Below the pieces are notes generated by a model. The model was not told where the DNA came from, did no database searches, and saw only the letters and a program-made list of their open reading frames with translations. A stretch of DNA of 52,568 nucleotides. Source: Cytidiella melzeri (lineage: Eukaryota > Basidiomycota > Agaricomycetes > Polyporales > Irpicaceae). The position numbers and the translations under genes are program-made. The stretch covers positions 1 through 52,568 of the forward strand of contig JABYQR010000312.1 in assembly GCA_022592445.1 (NCBI GenBank). The letters are read 5' to 3'. Position 1 is the stretch's first letter. Every line of letters starts with the position of its first letter. Positions 10,700-19,085 of the stretch are shown here, piece by piece.

Positions 10700-12517
10700 T
10701 TATACACAGTAAATCGTAGCTGAGCGAATAGCTCGGGGATGATTGTCGTAGAATTTCTTGATCGCTTCTTGAGCGTGCGTGATGTTTTCTACAGGTTCCC
10801 ACGTGTCGTCGTTTGGTCCGTAGCCTTTCCAGCGTATGTAATACTGAAGCTTTTTGGCACGACCTGTACGTCTTGACTTGAGAATCTTCTCGACTTCGTA
10901 TTCTTCTTCTCCGTCGATGATATCTGGCGGAGGCATCTCCAGCTTTTGGCCTTCGAATTCAGGTTCGTTATACGGTACCAACTTGCTTGCATGGAATACA
11001 GGGTGTATCCTTGGTGAACGTTCGGGCCATTCCAGTCTGAATGTGACCGGCGAGAGCTTTTCAGCAATCTTGAATGGACCATAGTACTTGGCTGACAGCT
11101 TATGTCCAGATTTTTGGTAGTCTCTCAGATCTAGCATGACCTGATCGCCTTTGTTGAAGGGAACCTTCTGAACGTGCTTGTCATAGTACCATTTCATGCG
11201 TTCAGCCGCAAGTTGTAACGCCGCCTTAGCATGCTCTTGAGCTTGCAAGCGGTTCCACATGATGTCATTCATGTCAGACCTTTTCAGGTCCTTAGTGAGC
11301 GTTGGACCAGCTCTAGGGTGTCTGCCGTATTCGAGGTAAAAAGGCGAGTGCTTAGTTCCCTCGTGCGCTGCATTGTTGTATGCAAACTCAGCCGAGCTGA
11401 GCAATCTAGCCCAGTCGTCATGTAGTTGATCGACGTAACAACGCAGATACTGTTCGAGCGTTTGATTAACTCGTTCAGTTTGACCATCAGTTTGCGGATG
11501 ATATGCAGTAGTCATCGTAGATTCTATCCCTAGCATTTTACACCATTCCTGGAATAAATCTGCTGCGAATTGTGGACCTCGGTCGGAAATGATTTGCAAA
11601 GGTAACCCGTGAAGGGTCCAGACTCTCTCATAGAGTAGAGCTGCAAGGTCTTTTGCCGAGAACTCGTTTACAATAGGGAAGAAGTGCGCCCTTTTGGTGA
11701 GGCGGTCTACGACTACGCAGATAGCATTGAAGCCATCAGACTCCGGTAACTGAGTAATCAAGTCGACAGTCATGATATCCCATGGTTCGGCCGGAACCGA
11801 ATTAGGGATGAGTGGTCCATAAGGCTGTTGCGGACGAGTCTTCATCCGCTGACATGTGTCACAGCCTGTCACGTATTTCTTGACATCAGTGGTTAAACCT
11901 GGCCACCAGTAGTTTCTCGAGATCAGTTCGTACGTTTTCCATCTGCCAGGATGTCCGGCAGAAGGTAGATCGTGATGCATCTGGATGATTTGGCGTCTCA
12001 GATCTAATTTCTGATCTTTGGGGATGTAGACTTTTCCACGGTATAGGAGTAATCCGTTCTCAAAATTCCATTCCTCTAGTGATTTCTTGAACTCCCTAGG
12101 ACCAGAGTTAAGTAACTGCTGATAGTCCTTGGTAACTTCGTCGTTCATGAGTGCTTCCTTGACCCGTCTTAGGATTTCATCATCGTTGATAGGCGAGTCA
12201 TGAGAGTTTTCGATAGCAGAGATGGCAAAAAACTCGGGTTTAAGGAGAATTTTGTTCTCGTTATCGGAATTTACCCCCTCTTCATGATCTGGCCTCCTGG
12301 ACAGAGGATCTGCGGTAAGCATGGTCTTTCCGGGTTTGTGCCGGAGCACGAAATTAAATCGCGTGAGGTATAACGCCCATCGCGCTTGTCTCCGAGTCAG
12401 CTTCTGGGCATTCCTGAAATATGTCAGGTTTTGGTGATCCGACCATATTTCTACGGTAATCGGATGTCCCTCCAGATGTTGACGATACTCTTCTAGGGCG
12501 CGGATAATAGCCAACAA
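10700..12517 (-). CDS. pol: Gypsy-1 pol: RNase H end, integrase, chromodomain
   Basis: A 605-codon open stretch starts inside RNase H (LLAIIRALEEYRQ, SDHQNLTYF, LSRRPDHEEG). The integrase zinc region follows (HHDLPSAGHPGRWKTY with CDTCQRMK), then the catalytic core: first Asp in MTVDLITQLP, second Asp in IISDRGPQF, Glu in TDGQTERVNQT. The end is a chromodomain (YEVEKILKSRR, YYIRWKGYG, DTWEPVENI), which in chromoviruses directs integration to marked chromatin. It is not an independent gene: the natural protein is part of the Gag-Pol chain, and the apparent start at 12517 comes from a frame break near 12607. Confidence 0.92.
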   Translation of the reverse strand: MLAIIRALEEYRQHLEGHPITVEIWSDHQNLTYFRNAQKLTRRQARWALYLTRFNFVLRHKPGKTMLTADPLSRRPDHEEGVNSDNENKILLKPEFFAISAIENSHDSPINDDEILRRVKEALMNDEVTKDYQQLLNSGPREFKKSLEEWNFENGLLLYRGKVYIPKDQKLDLRRQIIQMHHDLPSAGHPGRWKTYELISRNYWWPGLTTDVKKYVTGCDTCQRMKTRPQQPYGPLIPNSVPAEPWDIMTVDLITQLPESDGFNAICVVVDRLTKRAHFFPIVNEFSAKDLAALLYERVWTLHGLPLQIISDRGPQFAADLFQEWCKMLGIESTMTTAYHPQTDGQTERVNQTLEQYLRCYVDQLHDDWARLLSSAEFAYNNAAHEGTKHSPFYLEYGRHPRAGPTLTKDLKRSDMNDIMWNRLQAQEHAKAALQLAAERMKWYYDKHVQKVPFNKGDQVMLDLRDYQKSGHKLSAKYYGPFKIAEKLSPVTFRLEWPERSPRIHPVFHASKLVPYNEPEFEGQKLEMPPPDIIDGEEEYEVEKILKSRRTGRAKKLQYYIRWKGYGPNDDTWEPVENITHAQEAIKKFYDNHPRAIRSATIYCV

Positions 12518-12576
12518 CTCTTTATCGTATATCTCATAGTTACGTTCATGGACGTTGAGTGATTTAGAGTAGAAGG

Positions 12577-13032
12577 CTACTGGATGCCACAGCTTGTCGC
12601 TGGGTCCAGTTGTGATAATACCGCTCCTGTAGCAAAGTCGCTAGCGTCTGTTTCCAGACGGAAAGGGTTTTCGTCATCTGGTATCCTCAGAATAGGTGCT
12701 GACGTAAAAGCCTGTTTCAGACTTTGGAAGGCCTGTTCCTGAGCATCTTTCCAGATCCAGGGTTGGTCCTTCTTTGTAAGAATAGTGAGCGGTTTCGCAT
12801 GTTTAGCAAAGTCCTTAATGAAACGCCGATAGAAGTTGGCGAAGCCTAAGAAGGCTTGGACTTGCTTAACCTTTTCAGGTCGCGGCCACTCAGTAACTCC
12901 GGTGAGTTTGGCTGGATCCATCTCGATATGTCCGTGAGAAATGATCATGCCTAGGTACTCAATGCGATCTTTTTCAAAAAAGCATTTTTCGGGTTTGGCA
13001 AATAGATCATTCTCGCGTAGACGCTTGAGCAC
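12577..13032 (-). pseudogene. pol: Gypsy-1 pol: reverse transcriptase thumb and RNase H start
   Basis: The frame begins just after the lost active-site frame and carries CFFEKDRIEYLGMIIS, the thumb motif QAFLGFANFYRRFIKDFA and the first RNase H segment LETDASDFATGAVLSQ with its catalytic Asp. It ends at 12577 because of a one-base loss near 12607. The neighbouring frame continues with WHPVAFYSKSLN and YEIYDKELLAI, which joins the integrase-chromodomain stretch. Confidence 0.85.
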
Positions 13033-14048
13033 TTCCTGTGTGATACGACGGTTTTCCTTCTTATCTTCAGTGAAGATGAGGATGTCGTCAGATACACCAT
13101 GACATGTCCTTCTAAGATCAAATCACTCAGAATTTCATTCATCATGGCTTGGAACGTCGCAGGTGCGTTGCTGAAACCGAAATACATCACCTTGGCTTCG
13201 AAAAGACCACGGTGTGTGATGAACGCCGTCTTCCATTCGTCACCCTTTCGGATGCGAACATTATTGTATCCCCATCTAAGATCAATCTTTGAGAAGACCT
13301 TAGCCTTGCTTAACAAATTGATTAAATCGTTGATGCGAGGTATGGGGTACCGGTTTTTCACCGTGATGTCGTTCAGTTTTCGGTAGTCTTGCACAAGTCG
13401 CAACGAGCCATCTTTCTTCTTGACGAAGAACACAGGTGCTGCAATCGGACTTTTCGATTTGCGGATGTAACCTTTTCGGAGTTCCTCTTCGATCCATTGA
13501 TCTAGAGAATTCTTTTCCATTGGAGACAGCGGGTATAGTTTAGCCGCTTTGGGAAGGGAGGCACCTTCCTCAAATTCGATCGCGTGATCGTACGGTTTGC
13601 GTAACGGCATGCGTTCTGATTTTTTCTTTGAAAAGACGTCACCAAATTCCCAAAGATATTTCGGTACTAATGGCTTCCAATTGACGGACTCTTGTTCGTC
13701 AAAGCCGTCTTCAAAGCCCTCGTCTTCCTTTCCAGAAAGTTCAGCGATTATTTCCGCTATTTCTTGGTCTTCTGGATCGTCTAAGTCAATCCAGTGGATG
13801 TGAGGGTTGTCCGGGTCGACTCTTCCTATTCCGTCCAGGTTGTCTGACACCGAACGTCCCTTAGGTAACTCAAGCTCATCGATCTCTTCTTGAGTTACAG
13901 TGATGTTTTTACGAGCTCTTGGGGCACAGAGTTCAGGACATCTGGTAAATCTCCACTCGCCATTTGCCCAATCTATCTCTGGATTGTGGCGGCGTAAGAA
14001 GGTCATCCCGATAATCATTTGTTTACTACCGAGATCAGTGACGAGCAT
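12951..14048 (-). pseudogene. pol: Gypsy-1 pol: protease end and reverse transcriptase
   Basis: The stretch begins with the protease flap and C-terminal motif (MLVTDLGSKQMIIG). After a linker come the reverse transcriptase motifs RLVQDYRKLNDITVKNRYP, KIDLRWGYNNVRI (catalytic Asp), TAFITHRGLFE and FGFSNAPATFQ. The active-site motif should follow after HVMVYL, but one base is missing at about 13089-13090, so the two catalytic Asp codons are read out of frame as Thr-Thr. The correct frame resumes in 13032-12577. With the frame broken at the metal-binding site the enzyme would be dead. Confidence 0.88.
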
Positions 14049-14077
14049 GTGTTGTCTTGCTCGGTGCGAACCTATTT

Positions 14078-14383
14078 CTAGGTATGCACGTACTGAGTGA
14101 GTGATTTGACCATCTTTATTGGGAGTACCGTCGACTTGATGACGTTAAACGGTGATGCCAGTTGATTTGTTACCAGATTGTTACTTTCAACCACTGACTT
14201 ACTGATGAACGTGGTTGTGGCTCCTGAATCTACCAGAGCTTCGACCTGCACTTTCTTTCCATATACCCAAATTGTAACCGGTAGAAAAAATGAATTCTTT
14301 GAACGCGCTACATTTTTGACAGTATCTACGGTACAAAGATCGAGGGTATCAGGGCCTAAGCGTTCATGTTCGCAGGGAGTCAC
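14078..14383 (-). pseudogene. pol: Gypsy-1 pol: aspartic protease N-terminal half
   Basis: This frame contains VEALVDSGATTTFISKS, the catalytic D-S-G-A of a retroviral-type aspartic protease. It lies in the -1 frame relative to gag and is open upstream to the T6 slippery site at 14395-14401. It ends at 14078 after a one-base loss near 14133. In the neighbouring frame the protease continues (VDGTPNKDGQITHSVRAYL) into the reverse transcriptase stretch. Confidence 0.85.
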
Positions 14384-15841
14384 ATGACGCTCCGGAAAAA
14401 ATCCTTGCCCTTGGTCGGCTTTTTCCCTTTACCCTTGTCAGGGGACGGGTGAGGAGTCGAAGGTTCATCATCTTCCGTTGGAACCTCCTCAATGTGAGCC
14501 GCCAATTCTAGGCGCGCGGTATTAACATTTTTCGTCTTAGACGACGAGGCTTTAGGGGCTTCTGCCTCGCTGTCTGTCCTGAGTCCTCGGCATCTGCTGC
14601 CCGAATCTTCTTCGGCGCCGAAGACTTTCCATCCTTCTTCCCATCCTTCTTCTTGTCATCGGGCTTCTTCTTGAGGCCGTTGAGGTTGCACTCATCCGTG
14701 TTATGTCCTTTCGACTTGTGGATGTGGCAGAACTTCTCCGACTTTTCAGTCGAATTTACCTCCTTGCCTTTGCCCTTGTTCCGCTTCTCATTCTTCTTCT
14801 TCTTTTTGTCCGCTGCGTCCACCTCCATAGGAGTGGACGTATCCTTTTCCTTCGCAAAGATCTGGCCCTGCGCTTTCTCCGGATAGACCTTCTTGTGGAT
14901 GTCGAGCAAGAGGTCGAGGAACTGCGGCCAAGTTGTCGGAATTTGATTTTCATCTTTCCCGATCATGACAAGCCGCATGTCCTTCTCGATGACGTGCTTG
15001 AGCTTGTGAATTAGCAAGTCGTCCTCATATCCAGAAAGCCTGCCAAGCGTACGGAAGCGTTCCGCATACTTGACGAAGTTCTTGTGTGCCAAATCTGTAT
15101 TGTTGAACAAGGCGTTAAGCTCCTTTCGAGCGCCCTCCTTGTCGTCCCGTTGACCGTATTGTACCTTGAGCTCGTTTCGAACTCTTCCCACGTTCCGATT
15201 GTCTGACCCTTCGTCAGCTTCTTGATCCACGGCTCCATGTATTGAGCCGCCGCGCCTGAGAGCCGGTTCATCGCGACGGCAATACGTTGCCTGTCAGTAG
15301 CAACGTTCTCGTGGACAAGCCACAGAGAGATCTTGTTCAACCACTCGTTGAACTTGACCTTGCCGTCAGTGCCGTTGAATCCGGGGGTTCGCCAATCTTG
15401 GGCTGGCGCGAGGATCCTCCTTGTCCTTGAGACAAGGGAAGCTGATTAATCTGGTTGACCACATTTGTGATCGTCGTTTTGACCATATCCAGGTCAGTGT
15501 CCATCCGCTGGACTTGGGTGTCAGCAGCGGACTGCGAATATAGGTCTTGAGCGACCTTATCGACGTATTCCTGGAGGTTATCCTCCAGGAGGGACAGCTG
15601 GTTGTTCCAGATAAGAACCATTTGATTCATCATATTGTGGACGATGGCAGCAGTTGCTCCACCTTCAACCGTACGAGTAAAAGCCCTTTGGGCCGTGTTT
15701 AGGTTGTGGAAGATATGCTGCTCAAAGTTCTCAACTGAAGGGTTGTAGACAATCGGCGTAATTTTGCCGAAAGGAACAGAGTGGGTGAGGTTGAGCAGCA
15801 GCGGGGGCAGCGTTGGATCCGGCGTTGGATTGAGAGGCCAT
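14378..15841 (-). pseudogene. gag: Gypsy-1 gag
   Basis: The start is the ATG at 15841 (MASQSNAGSNAAPAAA). Successive frames give IVYNPSVENFEQHIFHNL, then MMNQMVLIWNNQLSLLEDNL with a coiled-coil-like stretch, then a capsid region (LSGAAAQYMEPWIKKL, LGRLSGYEDDLLIHKLKHV). A Lys-rich linker and a zinc-knuckle variant CHIHKSKGHNTDEC (Cys-X2-His-X4-His-X4-Cys) follow. The end is GKDFFRSVM followed by TGA near 14380. One-base shifts fall near 15795, 15386, 15182 and 14560. Gag packages the element RNA in cytoplasmic particles. The ORF0 and primer site lie upstream. Confidence 0.8.
14395..14401 (-). promoter_or_regulatory. -1 ribosomal frameshift site (TTTTTTC), Gypsy-1
   Basis: The gag frame reads GAT TTT TTC CGG near its end, so the heptamer T-TTT-TTC has the X-XXY-YYZ form in the right phase. 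The gag stop TGA follows four codons later. The -1 frame is open from here into the protease (ERHVTPCEHERLG). This matches programmed -1 frameshifting for Gag-Pol expression. No downstream pseudoknot was worked out. Confidence 0.7.
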
Positions 15842-16058
15842 TGCTTCTAATTTCTTAGTTAGCAAAGGATAAGCGAAATACTATTTCTAGTATAAGAAGA
15901 AGAGAAACACCACTTTTCACACATTGAACTCTTGTCAGAGTTGTTTTCACACATTAAATCCTTTTCAGGAAGTTGTCACCGAGTAAAATGAGGCTTGTCA
16001 GCCCATACATTTTATTCCATTTCCGCATATACAAAGGCGTTCATGTCGAACAGCCCTT

Positions 16059-16542
16059 CTAGCAATCTAGTATGTAACCCCATCTCCGATGTATGTCTAC
16101 AAAACTAATCCTGCCTAAACTCTTCAAGTCCTTTTTCAACATCCTCCATTCCCTATTCGTCATCTTGTCCGTGTGATTCTCCTTGAACCACTGTTCAACC
16201 ATGAATACACGGCCGATCAGCAGCTGAGCTTTCTCCCTGCGAGTGTTGAGCTGGTGGTTAGATGATTGCCCACCACTCGAGAAAGAGGCGTCCAGCTTCT
16301 TGAGCACAGGTTCAAGCCTTTGACAGGCTGCTGTGATCATTGGTTCGAACTCCTCTTGACGAAGTATTAACTTCGTTTTACGGAAGTGGAGAGAAGCGGG
16401 AAGAGGAGGGGAGTGGGAATGTAAGCGCGTTGGTTGCGCTCCTCATACGCTGGAGAAGAGAAAGCTTTTCAGCTTCCTGCTTCTCTGCTTCTCGATCGGT
16501 CGAGAAGGCTAGTTGAGACATGAGATGGGAGACCTTTCTCAT
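16059..16542 (-). pseudogene. Gypsy-1 ORF0, extra ORF before gag
   Basis: A reading frame lies between the primer site and gag. From the ATG at 16542 it reads MRKVSHLMSQLAFSTDREAE and a charged, coiled-coil-like stretch. It shifts frame by one base near 16400 and continues as LILRQEEFEPMITAACQRLE to the stop at 16059. The last 35 residues, with NREWRMLKKDLKSLGRISF, match the same position of the ORF before gag in Gypsy-2 (DREWQLLDWGCKAIGKISF). Its function is unknown; conservation in two diverged elements suggests it is real. It could be the first part of a long Gag or a separate accessory protein. Confidence 0.5.
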
Positions 16543-17347
16543 ACGATCCTGGTCTCCTCATGCTCAATGGTGGTACGAGCCTGCTCCTCGAGGTCGATCC
16601 TCTTGATGAGGGCTTGTTGTCGGGATACTTGAGCCGGCGAGGCTTGCCAGCGTCCTTGAACTTGTCGAGGTCTCCTTGGAGACTGAGAGGCGTTCTTGAA
16701 GTCCGGTGACTTCATTGCGGACAGGGAATGGAGTAGGGGGCCTTGCGGCCAGACCTAGCAGCGATGAAGCGGGAAAGGGCATGGTGACTGTGTGTGACAA
16801 AGTGTGATGAGCTTGACAGCTCAGTGGTGTGCGGAACAAATCTCCATAAAGGAGAGGTCCTGTGTGTGCGTGGGGTAGTGCCGGCGTCGGCCTGGACTCT
16901 CTCTCCAGGTCCGGTGGTGTAAGGATCTCCGTCATGGTTCCACCCATGCGGCAAATGGTTGGCGGATCAGTATTACACTGACCCTAAGTCCGGCCAGAAC
17001 AAGTTACCCGTCTACGTGCCTAGGCACTCATGGGTTTCTAGTCCTGTTGTCTAGCTCTTATAACGAGCTGTCTGACACCAGACTCCACTATCGCCTGTGG
17101 GGAGGCACACTTTCATCATGTTGGCATAATGCCAACCCCTGCTCTGATCAGCTCTAGGAGCGTCGGGCGAGAGGGTGATTCAAGTTGTGCGCATCAAGGC
17201 AAGCCTAGACACGACTACCACTTAAAGCCTATGGTCCGGCTACCTCTATTTCTAGAGGATTTGTAGAGGGGCCCACGCACAGGCACAAGACCTAGAAGAA
17301 AGGGGAAAGAAACCTCCAGCACGTCCAAAGACGTGAGGGAGTAGGGG
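16543..17347 (-). other. Gypsy-1 leader between primer site and ORF0
   Basis: This is the long untranslated leader of the element. Minus-strand frames at 16947-16564 show proline-rich and then helical, charged translation that may be a further 5' part of ORF0 in broken frames. A pyrimidine-rich acceptor (CCTTTCTTCTAG) ends at 17292 and could pair with the GTGAGT donor in the LTR at 17385. Nothing else was recognised. Confidence 0.45.
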
Positions 17348-17359
17348 CAGTCTTATCCA
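17348..17359 (-). promoter_or_regulatory. Gypsy-1 self-priming primer binding site
   Basis: The minus strand reads TGGATAAGACTG two bases (TT) inside the 5' LTR. It is the perfect complement of the 12 bases CAGTCTTATCCA at 17493-17482, which lie 34 bases after the TATA box and so at the predicted RNA 5' end. Tf1/sushi elements prime reverse transcription from their own RNA 5' end with this geometry. No known tRNA end was recognised that would fit better. Confidence 0.75.
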
Positions 17360-17361
17360 AA

Positions 17362-18081
17362 TGTAACAGTTAAGGTTACACTCACCAGATAAGTTGTTAA
17401 ACTTGAGGGGAGATAGTGAGATAGAGAGTAGAGTGTGGTGAGCGAAGTACTGGGGGTACTGAGTAGTCCTGATCAACAGAGTGGATAAGACTGAGGGGAT
17501 ATGCCCTCAGGAGTGCCTCTATATATACATGAAGGGGAGGACCCCAGGTACTACCTTAAGACCCCTAATACCTACATGAGTAAGCGAAGTAATCTACCTT
17601 ACTAAGCATGCCCTATGCCCTAGTGGTGCCACTTCAATAATCAACCAATAGCAATTGTCCCCATGACCTGACCCCATGACCCAGCTCCAAGGCTAGACTT
17701 GTTCTAGCTTGTTCTAAGACAAGGCTAGACTTTTCCAGAAGGTTCTAGAACTATGACATCATCTAATGGAATGTTCTATACTATGACATCATAGTTCCAG
17801 CATGTTCCACAATGTTCCAGAGAGTTCTATCATGTGATACACAGATAAGGAAAGGAGCGCATCAGCGCATCAGAGACAGAAGGCGCATCAGCGCATCAAT
17901 TGATAGGCACTGAGAATAAGCGCCGGAATAGGCGCCTGATAAGCGCCAGATAAGCGCTGGATAAGCGCCTAAATAGACGCCGGATAAGCGCTGGATAAGC
18001 GCTTGACAAGCGCTTAAATATTCCCAATAATACCGTTGCCTGGTAAGGCAAGTCTTGTAGAAACATTGAAAATCTGTGACA
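17362..18081 (-). repeat. 5' LTR of Gypsy-1
   Basis: This LTR supplies the promoter of the element. The minus strand has TATATATAG at about 17527-17519, then the predicted RNA start CAGTCTTATCCA at 17493-17482. Near the U5 end it has CTG followed by GTGAGTG, a good splice donor at 17385. The outer border is fixed by the GAGAG duplication and the inner one by the primer site. Confidence 0.92.
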
Positions 18082-18086
18082 GAGAG
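18082..18086. repeat. Target site duplication GAGAG (right)
   Basis: This is the partner of 9735-9739. It directly follows the outer LTR end CTGTGACA. Confidence 0.9.
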
Positions 18087-18329
18087 TATGTAGCACAACA
18101 ATTGATAGCTAAGAACGACTTCGACAAGCACGATGAGTACGAACAAGGACAACAGTTCGCATCCGTACGCAGTGGTAAGGGCATAAGCTAACAAGCAGAG
18201 CCCAACAATGAGCGCGAGCCTCGCAAACGCAGCCGTCAAAGGTCCCATGCGCACACCAAGATCCCGCGCGGTCAGCACGGACACAAGAGTGAACGTTACT
18301 GCCTCGTCGAGGTGGACAAGTGCAACCTC
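18087..18329 (-). pseudogene. Upstream half of a membrane-type ORF interrupted by Gypsy-1
   Basis: A probable exon starts after the acceptor TTTATAG at 18330 and reads EVALVHLDEAVTFTLVSVL. It then carries long hydrophobic stretches (AFARLALIVGLCLLAYAL; LLSLFVLIVLVEVVLSYQLL) that look like two or three membrane helices. At 18086 it runs into the Gypsy-1 target duplication. Across the insertion the frame continues in phase at 9734-9572. No family was recognised. The ORF that runs on into the LTR is an artefact of the insertion. Confidence 0.5.
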
Positions 18330-18784
18330 CTATAAAGCCATCGTACGCGCTATTCCTTCATGACGACCTGTCAGACTCGCGTGTATGATCACAACCTCTG
18401 TTATCCTGCGTAATTTATGTCTATCCGGTCGCTGTGACCATTGTGCTCCTTGTCGGGATCACGCTTGGGTTCGAGAGGCGTCCGTAGACTCAGCCTGTAG
18501 TTCTCGTCGACGCCCATCTTGCTTGAGGATCCGTAGAGATCGGCTGCGGCTGGCCAGGAGTGCCTCGAAACCTCGTGGCTTTTGCTTTGAGAGCGGTTGC
18601 CTTCGAAGTGCTGAGGAACAGAGCTCGAGGGTGAAGATGCGGACAGACCCGGCTTTCTGAGTACGCCCCCACACACTCAGAATCTCCAGTATTACAGACT
18701 CACCGTCAAAATCCTGCCCATCCTTATTTCTCGAATTGTCACTAGATAGTTGTGAATAGCTTCTGCACAAGGACGATGAACAAC

Positions 18785-19085
18785 TTACGCCAAAGATTCG
18801 ATGATCTGGCGCGCTTGTGATGCACATACACGCCGTGAGTTTTGTGTGTTCCTGCGAACGGTTTCAACACAACTCTCTCTAGTTGTTAAAGACTCTATGC
18901 AGAGAGCGGCGAAGATGAAAAGGCCGGATGCCTTTGCCGCGAGTGTATCTATGTCCGCCTCTCTAGGCCAGTCATTGGGAAGGTGGAGGTCGCTACGTCT
19001 TGGGCGAGCAGCCGGGTCGTTGAGCTTCACCTGCAGGAATAGCCTGATGGAGGCTACCATCTCGAAGCCAACTGTGTCGAGACCT
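18785..19085 (-). pseudogene. Fragment of a second NACHT gene
   Basis: The minus-strand reading VKLNDPAARPRRSD followed by NDWPREADIDTLAAKASGLF is the end of a NACHT domain. The DNA from about 18905 to 19085 closely resembles 7243-7400 of the large NACHT gene, including GAAAAGGCCGGATGCCTTTG. The similarity stops abruptly after the GLFIFAA codons, and no Walker motifs or WD40 repeats follow, so this is an isolated fragment. It keeps the correct frame at the point where the larger copy has lost one base. Confidence 0.8.

Larger units (their letters stand above)
9740..18081 (-). mobile_element. Ty3/Gypsy chromovirus Gypsy-1, full length
   Basis: The element is 8342 bp with 725 and 720 bp LTRs, TG...CA ends (minus strand TGTCAC...GTTACA) and a GAGAG target duplication. 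Internal order on the minus strand is primer site, ORF0, gag, protease, reverse transcriptase, RNase H, integrase, chromodomain, polypurine tract. This is the Ty3 order with a chromoviral integrase. I count roughly ten differences between the LTRs, mostly one-base indels near the U5 end, so the insertion is young. Yet gag and pol contain about seven one-base frame breaks, including one at the reverse transcriptase active site, so this copy as read cannot move by itself. Confidence 0.93.

Noticed and set aside
17348..17359. tRNA primer site for Gypsy-1
   Set aside because: The complement ends in CCA, but no tRNA acceptor end was recognised, while a perfect 12-base match exists to the element's own RNA start.
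17862..18284. 140-codon minus-strand frame across the LTR border
   Set aside because: Its second half is LTR repeat sequence. Only the host part outside 18086 was kept, as half of an interrupted frame.
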